From: Rotaria macrura
Lineage: Eukaryota; Rotifera; Eurotatoria; Philodinida; Philodinidae
Assembly: GCA_900239685.1 (NCBI GenBank)
Contig: OENT01000001.1
Coordinates: 558,001 to 622,000, forward strand
Direction: 5' to 3'
Length of the DNA stretch: 64,000 nt
The position numbers and the translations under genes are program-made. The notes under the pieces were generated by a model. It had not been told where the DNA came from and ran no database searches. It saw nothing but the letters and a program-made list of their open reading frames with translations. Shown piece after piece: positions 38,933-51,100 of the stretch; positions within the stretch are counted from its first letter, which is position 1; the number at the start of each line of letters is the position of its first letter.

Positions 38933-40496
38933 CAGCTAAAATAAACAAAACTTGTGTATTTCTTGTTTTGTGAATACAGGAGTAGATATGAGAATGTCAC
39001 TGAACATGTTTCTTGAGATTATACAAAAAAAGATTTTAATCAATGATTTTTTCGTAGATTGATCTTCATGAAAACATCTTGTCTTTATTTTTCCAAGATA
39101 GAAAATGAAATTGAAAAGAAATCCATTACATAGATATAGAAGTGGATTTCTACGACATTAATTCCAAGGAAATAATTTGTAGATGGCGTATGATACATTC
39201 TTGATAAAGACTGTCTACTGCGTACTATTTGGAATTCAAAAACATATATACTTTTGTCTTTTCGTGCTTTTAAAGAAAGCGGATTTCGCAATTCGTAGAT
39301 AATTCGATCTTCAGTCGTACCGGTATGTTTACAACTGTTTGAAACAAATTTCTACAATAAAAATATTACTGAGCGTCTTACTGTGAAATATCATCATTTA
39401 TGTACTTAAATTACTGTAATATTTGATAAATTTTAAAATGTAAAACAATATGATTACTCTTTATATAAGAATAGAGGTCAGATATTTTCTTGGTCTCGTT
39501 CAATATCCTAGGTTTGAATCCTTTACTAATATAACTAGCGGTATGTTTCAAGAGCACGCCATGTTGTCTCACTATTTCAGTTCTCAAGAGTCACATTCAT
39601 GTTGAATCAAAGATTCAAGTTATATTTTAATAAACCTATCTGTTGCTAGTCTAATATAAGAAATACTTGACAAACGAGAATAACACTTCTTTTGTTTTCT
39701 TGTGTTTTCATATTTATGAATTGATGAATACCGCAAATTTATGTAATTATTTTTCAACAAGCATCGATGATCATAGCCATTGACATTCAATGAAACTCCG
39801 CAATGACTTTTTATGTTGCTTTTAACAATAAAGATCGACAATACGTTTAATGCTACGATTTCAAAATGTATTATAATTTATGAAATGTTTCTTAACGAAG
39901 AAGTTCAAATAAAATAGATCGATCTTTTATTGCAATTACTTGTATAAAGGCAATTATTGTTGTTGATGACGACAACTTGTCATTTTTCGTTTAGTTTATG
40001 TATGCGTCTGTATCATTAGATATCATTCTGTGTCTGTCCAATGTCATCCTATAATTTATTTTTCATCTAACCATAAAATCATTTTGATGAGTGCACATAA
40101 ATGAAGAGCACAAGGAAAAGAGGGAAAGATATGTACATCGTCTTTTGCTCCTATATTAATATATGCATACACGCTTGACATATTCACCCACTGTATTGAT
40201 CCATTGGTCGTCGTTATCAATGTGCTATGCTTGAATGATTTTGTTGAAAATGAGGAGAAAAAAAAGAGAGCGCATATGAAGCATTCGAATAGTTGTACAG
40301 GTTAAGAGTAGTGTCGTCGTTTTTTTTTGTTGTTGCTCTGAACACATCATCGTTTCGATAACCACTCTTGAAGGGAATCGAACTTGTATGAAAATAATTT
40401 GAAAATGTTCATTCTCTTCTAAGTGGCCTTTGGACGATGTATATCATCATACATTTTTGTCTAAAATAAATTGAAATCTTCTGTTTCTTTTTGGGT
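38933..40496. other. Spacer between convergent GPAT-like and GPCR genes
   Basis: About 1.56 kb between two convergent 3' ends. I see no supportable gene. The word TTTGAATCC near 39512 and GGGAATCGAAC near 40375 recall tRNA B-boxes, but no A-box or cloverleaf accompanies them. Confidence 0.5.
38940..38945 (+). terminator. Candidate poly(A) signal for GPAT-like gene
   Basis: AATAAA lies only 7 nt past the stop of the GPAT-like frame. That implies a very short 3' UTR, so it is tentative. Confidence 0.3.
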
Positions 40497-41645
40497 TCAA
40501 ACATCTAATTGAGAACTTGCACGTCTTAATGGATTTGATTTCATGTGTTTAAGTGGATTACTTAATCGTCGATCATCAATATCATCTTGCTGCGTGCAAT
40601 GCATTGCTAACGATGGCTTTTTTGAATACTGAAATGAATTTCGTTTCGATGTTTGTTTTTGAAATAAACATATTAATTTTTGAAATTCTTTTCGAAATAT
40701 TGGACCAGTTAAAGTATAAACATAAAAATGTGATGCATGATTTAATTGATGTATAAGAATAAATAGTGTTGTACTAGCCCATAATTGACATAGATAATTC
40801 ATTTGAAAATCTTGACTTAAATGTGTACGAACAAAATCATTGATTTCCGATGGTAACGATAGTAGTATGAATAATATGGATGTAGATAATAAAAACCATG
40901 TTAATTGACGATCTTTTTCTTTTCGACGACGATTTTTTCGTCGTATAGAAGCAGTTAATATTGATGTATTTCTTCGTGTATACTTGACGATAATAAATGT
41001 ATTACAAATAAATATAATTATAAATGGTATAAGAACTGTTTTGATAATATCGATGTATGAATCATAATAATGAACATAAAAATAAATGTAATTGTCAGAT
41101 GTTGGTAAACAAAAACCCTCATTATCAATGTGAAAACCAAATAGAAAATGACAATTTATAAGGCTAAATAGAATAACAACAAATATGATCATTAGCTTAG
41201 CTGTTAGTTTTCGACAAAATCGATAACGCATCGTTGAATTTGAAACAAGAATACAACGATCCATGGCAGCTAATGTAAGAAGGTAATTTGATATATCTGT
41301 TGATGCATAAATAAGGAAAATAATTGATTTACACATAAATGTATTGGATAACAATTGAACATTATATCCATGGTAAAGAATATTCTCCAATGTATAACCA
41401 ACTAATACACTGATATCACTCATACTCAATGCTAAAAAATAAATAGAACATGAACGTGATCGAAGTGCCTTTCGACTGAACACGAGAATCGACAAAAAAT
41501 TTCCGATACAACCAAGTATAACTACAAGAGTGCCAGCATATCTAAGAAATAATGCTACATTGAATCCACATTGAGTTGAATAATTAGTTGAACTATTTGT
41601 AACGTCATACATGGTTAACGTTGTTGACCAATTCAAAGAAACCAT
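40497..41645 (-). CDS. Intronless rhodopsin-family GPCR, divergent invertebrate type
   Basis: A single 382-aa open frame. The N-terminus is short with several N-glycosylation sequons. Seven hydrophobic segments follow: TM1 with GN (LGCIGNFLSILVF), TM2 LALSMSDISVLVG with the conserved Asp, TM3 MCKSIIFLIYASTDISNYLLTLAAMDRC (DRY replaced by DRC), and an ECL2 Cys (EGFCLP) for the usual disulfide with MCKS. TM5 is followed by a basic loop (RRKNRRRKEKDR), then TM6 with SLPSEI. TM7 lacks NPxxY and instead reads LNHASHFYVYTLTG, leading into FRKEFQKLI (helix 8). This pattern fits the large, lineage-expanded peptide-receptor-like GPCRs of lophotrochozoans; the ligand is unknown. The gene may be signalling-competent, since the DRY Arg is retained. 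I see no close similarity to the receptor at 2444-4120. Confidence 0.87.
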   Translation of the reverse strand: MVSLNWSTTLTMYDVTNSSTNYSTQCGFNVALFLRYAGTLVVILGCIGNFLSILVFSRKALRSRSCSIYFLALSMSDISVLVGYTLENILYHGYNVQLLSNTFMCKSIIFLIYASTDISNYLLTLAAMDRCILVSNSTMRYRFCRKLTAKLMIIFVVILFSLINCHFLFGFHIDNEGFCLPTSDNYIYFYVHYYDSYIDIIKTVLIPFIIIFICNTFIIVKYTRRNTSILTASIRRKNRRRKEKDRQLTWFLLSTSILFILLSLPSEINDFVRTHLSQDFQMNYLCQLWASTTLFILIHQLNHASHFYVYTLTGPIFRKEFQKLICLFQKQTSKRNSFQYSKKPSLAMHCTQQDDIDDRRLSNPLKHMKSNPLRRASSQLDV

Positions 41646-42201
41646 ATGATATAGATAAAAATGTTAACGAAATTCGTATTGTTAGGATGCTCTATAACTA
41701 AAGCAAAAAATAAGCAGAGATAATCTTGTATTTATTGATAGTCTAAAAGTGAGACACTTTTTCTCTTTAACGATGATGATGAAGCTGCTCTGGCATTACA
41801 TTTCTTATACATTGATATATTTTATACGCAGCATTCGATGAAATAACGGAAGTTTCCAAAATGATAATGTCGGTTTTTTTCTCACTAGCTAACAAAATAT
41901 TCTCATGCACATTTAAATGTGCTTATAGGCAGAAGTCATTGTTGTTATGTCGGCAAAAAAAAAATTACAGATTAATATACATGTATATGCCTACGCTTAT
42001 ACTAATGCATATATTCAACAGACAGATGTAATCAAAACAGATCTCGAAGATTAAATTAAAAAAGTCATAACTGCACAGGTGTTTATCTTGCGAATGATTT
42101 TATACTTATCGATGAATAATAAAAAGAAATAATCTATGAACTCGTCTCATATCGAAATGTTGACTTATGATTATTAAAAATATAGAAACAAAATCCTTTT
42201 G

Positions 42202-42209
42202 CATGAGCA
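42202..42209. repeat. Target-site duplication, left copy
   Basis: CATGAGCA sits immediately left of the MITE. The identical 8-mer follows the right end at 42586-42593. Eight bases is the target duplication length of hAT transposases. Confidence 0.85.
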
Positions 42210-42585
42210 TAGGGATGTAACAATACCATTTGGAGACACCTAAAGATTGCCAATTTTCATGATGAAGATCTATCAATACCAACCTATACTTTTTGTCGCT
42301 TATAACTAACAAACTTAGCTCTATCTGATAGAAGAATAAAAAATACCAATACCAACGAAAAGTATCCCCGGTATTGGTGAGTATTGGTGAAAATTAGCGT
42401 TTTTTTACCAATACTCACCAATACCGGGGATCTTTTTCGTTGATATTGGTATTTTTTATTCTTCTATCAGATAGAGCTAAGTTTGTTAGTTATAAGCGAC
42501 AAAAAGTATTGATTGGTATTGGTAGATCTTCATCATGAAAATTGGCAATCTTTAGGTGTCTCCAAATGGTATTGTTACATCCCTA
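42210..42585. mobile_element. hAT-type foldback MITE
   Basis: A 376-bp palindromic element. Left arm 42210-42388 and right arm 42407-42585 are 179 nt each and nearly identical inverted copies, around an 18-nt loop (GAAAATTAGCGTTTTTTT). The ends are TAGGGATGTAACAATACC and its complement, and an 8-bp direct duplication CATGAGCA flanks them. TA-GGGATGTAAC-type termini and an 8-bp duplication are known hAT hallmarks. There is no coding capacity, so mobilisation would need an autonomous relative elsewhere. The few arm mismatches (for example ATCTATCAATACC against ATCTACCAATACC) suggest a fairly recent insertion. It lies about 560 nt upstream of the minus-strand GPCR start, so it could affect that promoter. 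Confidence 0.9.
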
Positions 42586-42593
42586 CATGAGCA
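42586..42593. repeat. Target-site duplication, right copy
   Basis: CATGAGCA directly follows the MITE right end and equals the left flank at 42202-42209. Confidence 0.85.
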
Positions 42594-45500
42594 TGACTTA
42601 CTTGTGATGGAAATATCTTACGTTACACAACAGAAATAGACAACTCAACAGTTATTAAAGTACAAACAGAAAAGTCACTTCCTTTGCTTCGCTCTAATAG
42701 TTTGTCGAAATCTTTCACTTTATTCATGTGACTATTGTTGCATAGATCATTGAAGGTATATTCGACCTGTATAATACTGAAAAAATAAAAAATGGAATAG
42801 AAATCAAAGAAAATTTTTTTTTGTATTTACATGTTTACATTTATTTATATTTTCTCATATTATCTCAATCTTAATTAATTCTGTGGCAATACATTATTTT
42901 CATAATTAATAATTCTTCAATCTTAATTTTCGAATCAGATACAAAGATGAAAGAGTATGAGCAACGGAGTCGTATGCAAAATTTCTTTCCATTTAATATA
43001 TTATGAATAGATTTTCCGTTCAGTTTGACTTGGTTTACTAATTTCTGTTATTCAATTTCTAACAGTGTCCTACTTTAATAAATGATTGTCACGGAACTAT
43101 CGTAGACAGGAACGTCTGCGATCCCCTTATGTATTGTGAGTAGTAAAATCTACACAGAATATAGAAGTGTATAAATCATAACCGTCATTGGTCATATTAC
43201 ATTCCAAAGAGGAAAGAATATGTCTATGATATTAATACGTTTTAAAGATAAATTTTCTATTAATAACATTGTCTATCATTACAAAAAAGGATTTCTGAGA
43301 AAGATGATAGTATGTTATCACCAGATTATCAATATTAACATTATGGAAAATATCGTAAAATACATTCTTCCTTACTCATGATAATGAAGGATAGAAAAAA
43401 AAGAGCGAATCATCTATTAAACTTGAGTCTGTTACCTTCAAGATTGATTGACATCATAGAAAAACAAAATACTAGTTAATAATTTATAATGGATCAACTA
43501 TCATCTATCGATTAACTTACCTTTTTGTTGACAATGATCCATGAATAGATGTTTGTGCTTCATTTTGAAAAATATTTGATATTGTGTTCAGAGATTGTAT
43601 CAAAAAAAGAACTGATTTCTCGTATCTTCAATAGTTAGTCAACGAATAAGATTTGTGCCCCGGATGACTACAAAAGAAAGATGTAAGTTAAAAAGAAAAG
43701 AAGACTTTTAGTTGATATCGTGTTGTTGTTTCTTACTGTGATATGTAATGTTTTCTCTATAGCAATCTTAGTAACCGTTTAAGTTATTTTGAGAACGGCA
43801 AAATGAATAAGTAGAAAAAGAAAAGAGTTGTTGAAGTTCTTTTGATGTTAATGGAAATTTATCTGATGAATTAACGTGACACGCATACAATCGCTAGAGT
43901 AACTAAAAGATTCTTTTTATATCAGAAATAAAAGAAGACTTCCGCAACTATTCTAACTATCATATAATAGTAAAACTCAAGGTGCACGACGTCATCGAGT
44001 TCTTTAAATAAGTCTAACAGAAAACAAATCTGAAGAATTCAACTGTTAATAGTGTGACTACTTTTTCCGATTGTAGTGTTTTTCTGTACAAGAAATAATG
44101 TACAAAACTCAGTGAAACTTACATAAGACAAAAAGCGAATGACGCAACGGAAACTTGCCTTATTTCCGAAATATATTCAATTCATGGATATAGAAAGAAC
44201 AAAATTACCTGAACGAGTTCATAATGAAAACTTGAAAAGCATCGATTTCCCTTTTTTTTTAATAAGTTTTTACTTGTCTGAGTGACACTTATAAATTTAT
44301 AAATATTACTTTACAACAGTTAACAGTGAATTTTGAAATAAGCTATTATTTTTCTATACTATGTTGTAAAGCGTTTTCACAAGATTGAACTTAACAAATG
44401 AGTGCACATTGATAATTTACACAGAAAAAAAGATTTTCTTTGAGTGGAAGACATTCTTGCAGCTAGATTTTAATAAGAACCATTTATTCCAAGCTTGCTG
44501 TCGTGTCAATAAGCATTGATGAATCTTACGCGGTCACTAAGACACGTAAAATTTCATGAAAAAAGAATGAGTATTTGACCAAAGTACAAGATATAAAAAT
44601 CAAAACTAGACGGATGTTTTAAAACTATCCTATTAGAAAGTTAATTTCCGTCATAAATATCAAGTCAACGTGTAAATCTTTTGTACAATGACATTTTATG
44701 CTAATGTAAGCTATGATTTGTTTTCATCATAACGTTAGATTAAATGATTCTTCATTTAATTTATTTTCTTATTCGTTGTCTGATTGCATTGTCGGTTTAC
44801 TTTCTAATAGATTTATTTAGCATAGTTCCCTTTAACTTAAGTAAATAAAAGCAATCGTCAATCTAACTGTTATCAGGCTTTCAAATGTAGTTTTCTGAGC
44901 ACGGGTACTGGTTATCGTACAAGAATAAGTTAAGTTTTTCTCATTTTATTCTTCACTGTGAAAATATTTTTATAAAAGGCATATTATTAATCGAATCTAA
45001 ATAAAAACCGATTCTAGAAAACGTTTTTTTTTAGTTCAAAATTGATTCCTTTTATTCGTTTATTTTTCAACGTCTGTAGAGAATAAGTCGAATGTAAAAC
45101 GGCTACAAACACAGATCATGACAGCACTCTCGTTAATGAAGCAGTTATTATAACATTGCATTTTTATCTAATATCTAAACAGAATCAAGAAACTTTTTAT
45201 AGATATTTATCCTTCAAAGCCACAGTTACTAACTGTTGCAAATTTTCTGTTCATTTGATTCTTGTTCATAAAACTATTTATCTATTATGCCAATGCCAAG
45301 ATGTATTCATACATATGTTTATCTTGTGTCATGACCCTTCATAGATTTGATAAAGTTAGCGATAAAATGTACTGCAAATTATATGGTATGACTATTACGC
45401 TCAAAATTTTGCCTAGTTTAAATTTCTAAATTGCATATTGTCGAATATCATGTTTTTAATCAAACAAAGGCAGATACGTACATAGCAACATCGCTAACAA

Positions 45501-45764
45501 ATCATTTCCTAACATCTCAAATAGATAGAATATTTTGTCTTGATTCTCACTATTCTTGCCTAATTATTCGAACGTACTACTAATCGTTGTTACGAAGTTT
45601 CATTTTGTTTACATCACATCGTCTGCTACTTAGTCAACCAGCTCAAATATGAAAAATAAATCTATCAAACTAATGTGTGGCTTACATATGTTTAGTGTTA
45701 TATTAAATTTTGATAGAATCCATTGTCAAATACATCGAAAACTTCAGAATGGTGTCTGAATCTG

Positions 45765-46530
45765 CAATACATCTCCGTCTCCTAATTTCATCGATGTCTT
45801 CTTTGTTTTTGAACGATTCATTGAGAAAAATTCATTATAATAAGTAACATTTAGTCAAATGCCATCATTTCAATAGATGAATAGAGAAACAAGTCAACGA
45901 AAATTAAAAAGTAAATTCATTCATCGTAAAATCGACCGATAGTGACAAACTATTCGTGAGAGTCTAGCATTGGAACTTTCGATTCTAACACAGATGTCTT
46001 CGCGAGTAATGCAAGTTGAATAAGTGATTCAGAAAATAAAAACAAGGTCAACTAGTAAGATAATAGCATCTGTCAAAAACACAATGGATTGTGCATTTAC
46101 ATTTAGTATTGCTTGATTGATTTACTGAATCCTCCCAGAGCACGTTTTTTGGAGTACTATATCAAGTAATATTAAATGCAACATGTATTTTGTTTATGAC
46201 AGATGTTATTTTCTTACTAGTCGACCTAGTTTTTATTTTCTGAATCACTTATTCAACTTGCATTACTTACGAAGATATCTGTGTTAGAATCAACAGTTCC
46301 AATGCTAGACTCACGAATAGTTTGTCACTATCGTTCGATTTTACGGCGACTGAATTTACCTTTAACATGCCAAAGAATCTTTGTTTACTTGTTTCTCTAC
46401 TCGTCGATTGAAATGATGACATTCGACTAAATGTTATATTGTATGATGTGAAAGAAGAGTCATGATGAATTTTTCTCAATAAATCGTATAAAAAAAGAAG
46501 ATATCAATGAAATATGGAGACGGAGACTGA
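45765..46530. repeat. Large imperfect inverted repeat (foldback), about 770 bp
   Basis: The left arm (about 45765-46115) pairs with the right arm (about 46160-46530). Corresponding blocks on opposite strands include ATCTCCGTCTCC / GTCTCCGTCTCC, ATTGAGAAAAATTCAT, CATCATTTCAAT, AGAGAAACAAGT, GATAGTGACAAACTATTCGTGAG, AATGCAAGTTGAATAAGTGA and TTCAGAAAATAAAAAC. The right arm has small extra segments (for example near 46440-46462). The arms are clearly diverged, so this is older than the MITE at 42.2 kb. I did not find a target duplication. It may be an old foldback transposon or an inverted segmental duplication. Confidence 0.8.
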
Positions 46531-47411
46531 ATTCATGTGACATATTATAGTTCATTTTTAAATAAAAATTTCTTACAGGCACTTCACTAAGATCTAAGAG
46601 AGCACGTACTTGTTGTTTTCAACTGAGTAAGTGTAGCATGCATTTCCATTTATGCATAATTGATGTATGTAATGACAACATCTTCTAAACTTTTGCCCGA
46701 AGACGATGCTCCCAAGTAGTTTTATGAACACGCAAACGAACAAATTAATTATTTTCGAGTGTTGAATAAGAAAAAAGGTGATTAACTATTATTCTTTTGC
46801 GCCTGTATAGAGTAGAAAATACTTCGTCTTGTTTTATTTTTCTTAAGATGATAGATGTAAGAATTCCGACAATATAATTCATTGACAGTTGTCAAATTTC
46901 AAATCAACCATATTCATGACAAAGATAAATAAACACTCATTAAAATTAATTCTCAAAGAAGAGTAAAATCTTCAGGGTCTTATTTGAGAACCCTGATAAA
47001 TTACGAAGTCGGGCTGAAAATGCAGTTTTGTCTAATGAATCATTCCAATGTCAAACTTCTTCTATGATAGATATAATAGTCTACCCCATTAGTTAAATTG
47101 CTCAACAAAGTCTGGTTCCAACCTCTTGTTTAAAATCTGTTGATTTGTTTGTCTAGTCTGTATTGCATGTAACACCTAGTCGTAACAATTCCTTAATCGA
47201 TCAACATACAAACTAAACATCACAACAATATCCTTCTTAAATTTGGATGGATTTCTGAAAATTTTTGATCAGTTAGTTTTTTGTGTGTGAAATCACAGAA
47301 TAATGTTCTGGATAGAACTATCATTGATCTGACTGCTTGCCAAAAAAGGCTTTATTTTCATTATCGTCGATTACTAGTGTGTAGCAACATTTTTACATTA
47401 CTGTCAGTTTA

Positions 47412-47525
47412 ATGACATCAGGTTGTGAATCCCCTGCTGACATTTCGACTGAAGCGGCAACGCGAGGAAAATGGAATACGACTATCGAACGAATTGTGAA
47501 ACATTTTGTATCGTACTATTCATAG
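47412..47525 (+). other. Small GC-richer open frame, possible exon relic
   Basis: ATG to TAG, 37 aa (begins MTSGCESPADISTEAA). The 5' half is noticeably richer in G+C than anything within several kb, including GCGGCAACGCGAGG. I recognise no domain and see no flanking exons with good splice sites. It could be a decayed exon, a small transposon fragment or chance. Confidence 0.25.
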
Positions 47526-48060
47526 AGGAATAGCAGCTACATACAGATATATTTTTACGATTATAATCACTGCAATACTGCGGGAATACTTCATCAAATT
47601 ATAGCAATCGCAAGATTAATAGCAGCTCAATAGAGCAAAACGAAATACAAATTACGAAACGTTTCTGTTAATGAAATTATTTTGCTGTTGAAGAGATTCA
47701 GAACGATAAGTAATAAACTTCAGTAAAGACAAGACCATATTTACGCAGTATGTAACAGACGACGACTAATGAGAAAAGAAAAAGAGCATGAGAACTATTG
47801 GTAACATAGGAAAGGAAAATTATTAAAGTACCTCGAGTCGACTACTAACAAAACATGACTTGTCAACTTAAAAATTTAGTAATCAACACTACAAACATGT
47901 ATTGTGCATAATAGTGAAAATCGATCCATTACTATGAAATAATATATTGACTGGTTTTACTTCAACAAACGAGGAATCACTAGTCGACAAAGAAAATAAA
48001 TGAAGGATCGAAATTTTCTGTAAAAATAGAACTTGAAAAAACAAGAACAGTAAAACAACG

Positions 48061-48158
48061 TGCAGAAAACTATTATCCATTTCAAAAAAGAAGGCCGATG
48101 GATACAGCTATTATAGCTGTATCCATCGGCCTTCTTTTGAAGTGGATAATAGTTTGCA
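48061..48158. repeat. Compact near-perfect palindrome
   Basis: Two arms of roughly 45-50 nt meet at position 48112 with only one unpaired base. The inner 23 bp (AAGGCCGATGGATACAGCTAT and its complement) are perfect; the outer parts pair with one 2-nt and one 3-nt offset (TGCAGAAAACTATTATCCA against TGCAAACTATTATCCA). As DNA it would extrude a cruciform; as RNA it would form a very stable hairpin. There is no adjacent gene. Confidence 0.85.
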
Positions 48159-51100
48159 TTTTCATTACATGATACATTTATTTCTACTGTATGTTTTCCA
48201 CGACAGGAAAAACACAATAACAGTAATAGATTTCCTGTCAATAGATTAAAACTTAAACCACTTAAGAATTTTCCATTAAAACACTATACAGTATCTATTG
48301 GGAGAAAATCATTAAAAATTGCGAATGAACATCTGTAGATATTCTCATATGGGTTGAATTAAAAGCATTTAAGATCTCTGATGCTTGATATCGACAAATC
48401 AAAATTTAATCAAGTCATACCGACCATCTGCACAACCAGTAATCATCCAACGTTCTTTTTCTTAAAATTGTACGTATGTAAAGTGTTTTTTCAATTATTT
48501 CTCGTTCCTGATAAAAGTAGAGTAATTTCCAATGCTAAACATAAAGCACATGTTATAGAACTATACTTTCATAATATCAGGTAGAATCGGTGCAAACAAA
48601 TACTCAACCACGTCGTCATTTCTTTTGGAGCCTGCTATTTTAATATCACGATCATTAAAACCTATATTTAACTTAGTCTAAGTCTGCAACTCTATCGAGA
48701 TATGTTAGAAAAAAAGCTCATTATCAAAAATGCATGGTAATAAATTTTTCAGCTGTCACGCTTTTTCTTTTTTTGATGAAAATATAGATTGCAGAAAGCG
48801 TTTTTTTTATCGTAGAAAAACTAATTAAAAGAGATGAGCAGCATGACTGTGTGCACTTGTTGAAATGGAAATGTAAAAAAATAGTTCTACTTAAGCATAC
48901 AGAGTACATGCAGATTTCTGTTATGATCATATACAGAAAATTGGACGTAGACCTCTTAGCATTGTTTATTATATCATTGAGATTATTCAAGATTTATCTA
49001 TTGCCGTATTATTGTTGAATAGACATTTTTCCGCAAAAATTTAAAATGGAAGCAATCCATTCCTATATTTGGAGCGAATAGCGGCAATTTGTTTTGTTTC
49101 GTTGAGAATTTCACATTAGACTTATAGTGTAGAAAGGAATAAGTTGATCGCGTATGCAATACTGTTTACAACTCGTCAGTTTTCACTATAGAATATAGCT
49201 AGAAAGCGGTAAAATATGATTTGATGAAAACTGCGAAGAGATGAATTAGAAGTTATGATCTTGTTCGATCCGTAGCACGAAGGATATCTAAAGATATTCA
49301 CTGAAATCTGATCGCATTGGTGATAACTTTTATTTAACAGTTGAAAAAATACATTCTATGAATCATATGTTATAATGAAAGCATTTACTACTCACTTTAT
49401 GTATGCTAGGTTAGAAAAAGTAAAAATTTGAAAATGCGATCTGAAAAAAATTCTTAATAGGATTAAAACTATTGTATATTACATTATCATGCCATGATTA
49501 GTAGTTTTATCATCAATACGTTAATCATGCCATGTTCACATAAAAAGCCTCAAAATTCTATTCACTGTAGCTCGACTGAGAAGTGTTGCCTTCAAAACAT
49601 CGTTATCTTCAGATTTCAAGATGATATAGGCCGCATAATCATCTAAAATATAGATTGAGTACAATCAATGTATAATAAGTCAAGCAAAAGTAATGATTGA
49701 AAATCTATTATTAATCGTAACCATGCAGCATTAACATTTTGAATCTAAAAATAAGATTAAAACTACGGAAATGTGCGAATGATCCTCTTTAATGCTAAAA
49801 ATTATTGAAACTGTTTGTATACTAATGTTTTAGTGCTCTTGAAGATTTTCAGTATAGGAAGTAACTCATTTTCAATATACAGGCAACGTTTGCAGAATAA
49901 ATTTATTAAAATGCAATGTGTAAAAATCTTTAAAATCTTGTACAAATTTTATTCCGATGTTGCCGACGTGAAGTTTCAGAATATCAATAAGATACTCTCT
50001 TGTAAAAGTTTCAAATATATTTGATGACAATACGGTTCACATGTTGTCAATGTTTACCACACAAATAGTGAATACTTTGACTATAAACATATTTATAAGA
50101 GTTTCAAATAGAGAAGATGAGGTCATTGTTCGAAGTTCATGAGATCATACACTTTTATCACAGTGTAACTGTTTCCTTAAGCATCTGCTGAACAAGATCA
50201 AGTCATACAGTAGAAATCGAAATGGTTATATAAAAATATGTCATAGAGACATTCAAACTATCAGTTGAAGGACTTTTAAACGAAAATTTTCGTGGTTGAC
50301 TTGAGTAGGAACTCATACGCCTTTGTAACAATGAAAACTACTGAAAACGCCTGGAAAAAATAAGATTTGGGCTAACTTACTTTTACAGTCTGCTCCTTGA
50401 AAATTCTTTCTATGTCATTTTGTTACAAGTAATTTATACACGGCTCAAGTAGCAGTTGATTGTATTTTTGTAATATAAGTTCTTAATGAGCAATTAAAAT
50501 AAGTATTGACTCTGTCAGCATGGTGTTTATTTTTATAGACGATTGTGATAATGAATTCAATCTGTCGTATTTCGAATAGTACAACGTGCTCAAGTAGATC
50601 ATTGTTTTAGCATACAGAACAATGCACAATTAAAAACAGGATTTTGGATGTTTCAGTGCGATCGAAATATTTTATTAACATTTCATACTAAACTCACTTC
50701 ATTTCATCAAAGCATATCGATATCAATGCAATAGTATGTAAAAACCGTGCAGAGTTCTAATATGAGCTTCACTTACCGATGATAATTGCATGTTTCGACC
50801 GCGTTGATATCATTTAATAAAACATCTGATAAGTACCGGTTTTCTGCATGTACATTCTTCTGTCAGAAATTACATAGATGGTTCCAGTAATTTCATCTAA
50901 TCGACAGATTGATTCGTGAAGATTTAAGAAAATGGTGATGATGTTTGTAAATAGAAGACAAGATAGATTTCAAATAGAATGATATTCTTCGATGTTTATT
51001 CTGTTGATTTCATACGTTGCCTATCGACAATAACTAAAACGTTCTTGACAATGATGTTAGTAATTTCATAATTGAAGCACATCTAATAGTTTATTTTGAT

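Noticed and set aside
39430..39540. Possible tRNA (B-box-like GGTTTGAATCC near 39512)
   Set aside because: No A-box and no foldable acceptor, D or anticodon stems at the right spacing.
40340..40400. Possible minus-strand tRNA (GTTCGATTCCC near 40375)
   Set aside because: Upstream sequence lacks an A-box and no cloverleaf can be drawn.
46267..46479. 70-codon minus-strand open frame
   Set aside because: It lies entirely inside the right arm of the large inverted repeat and has no known domain; a chance frame.
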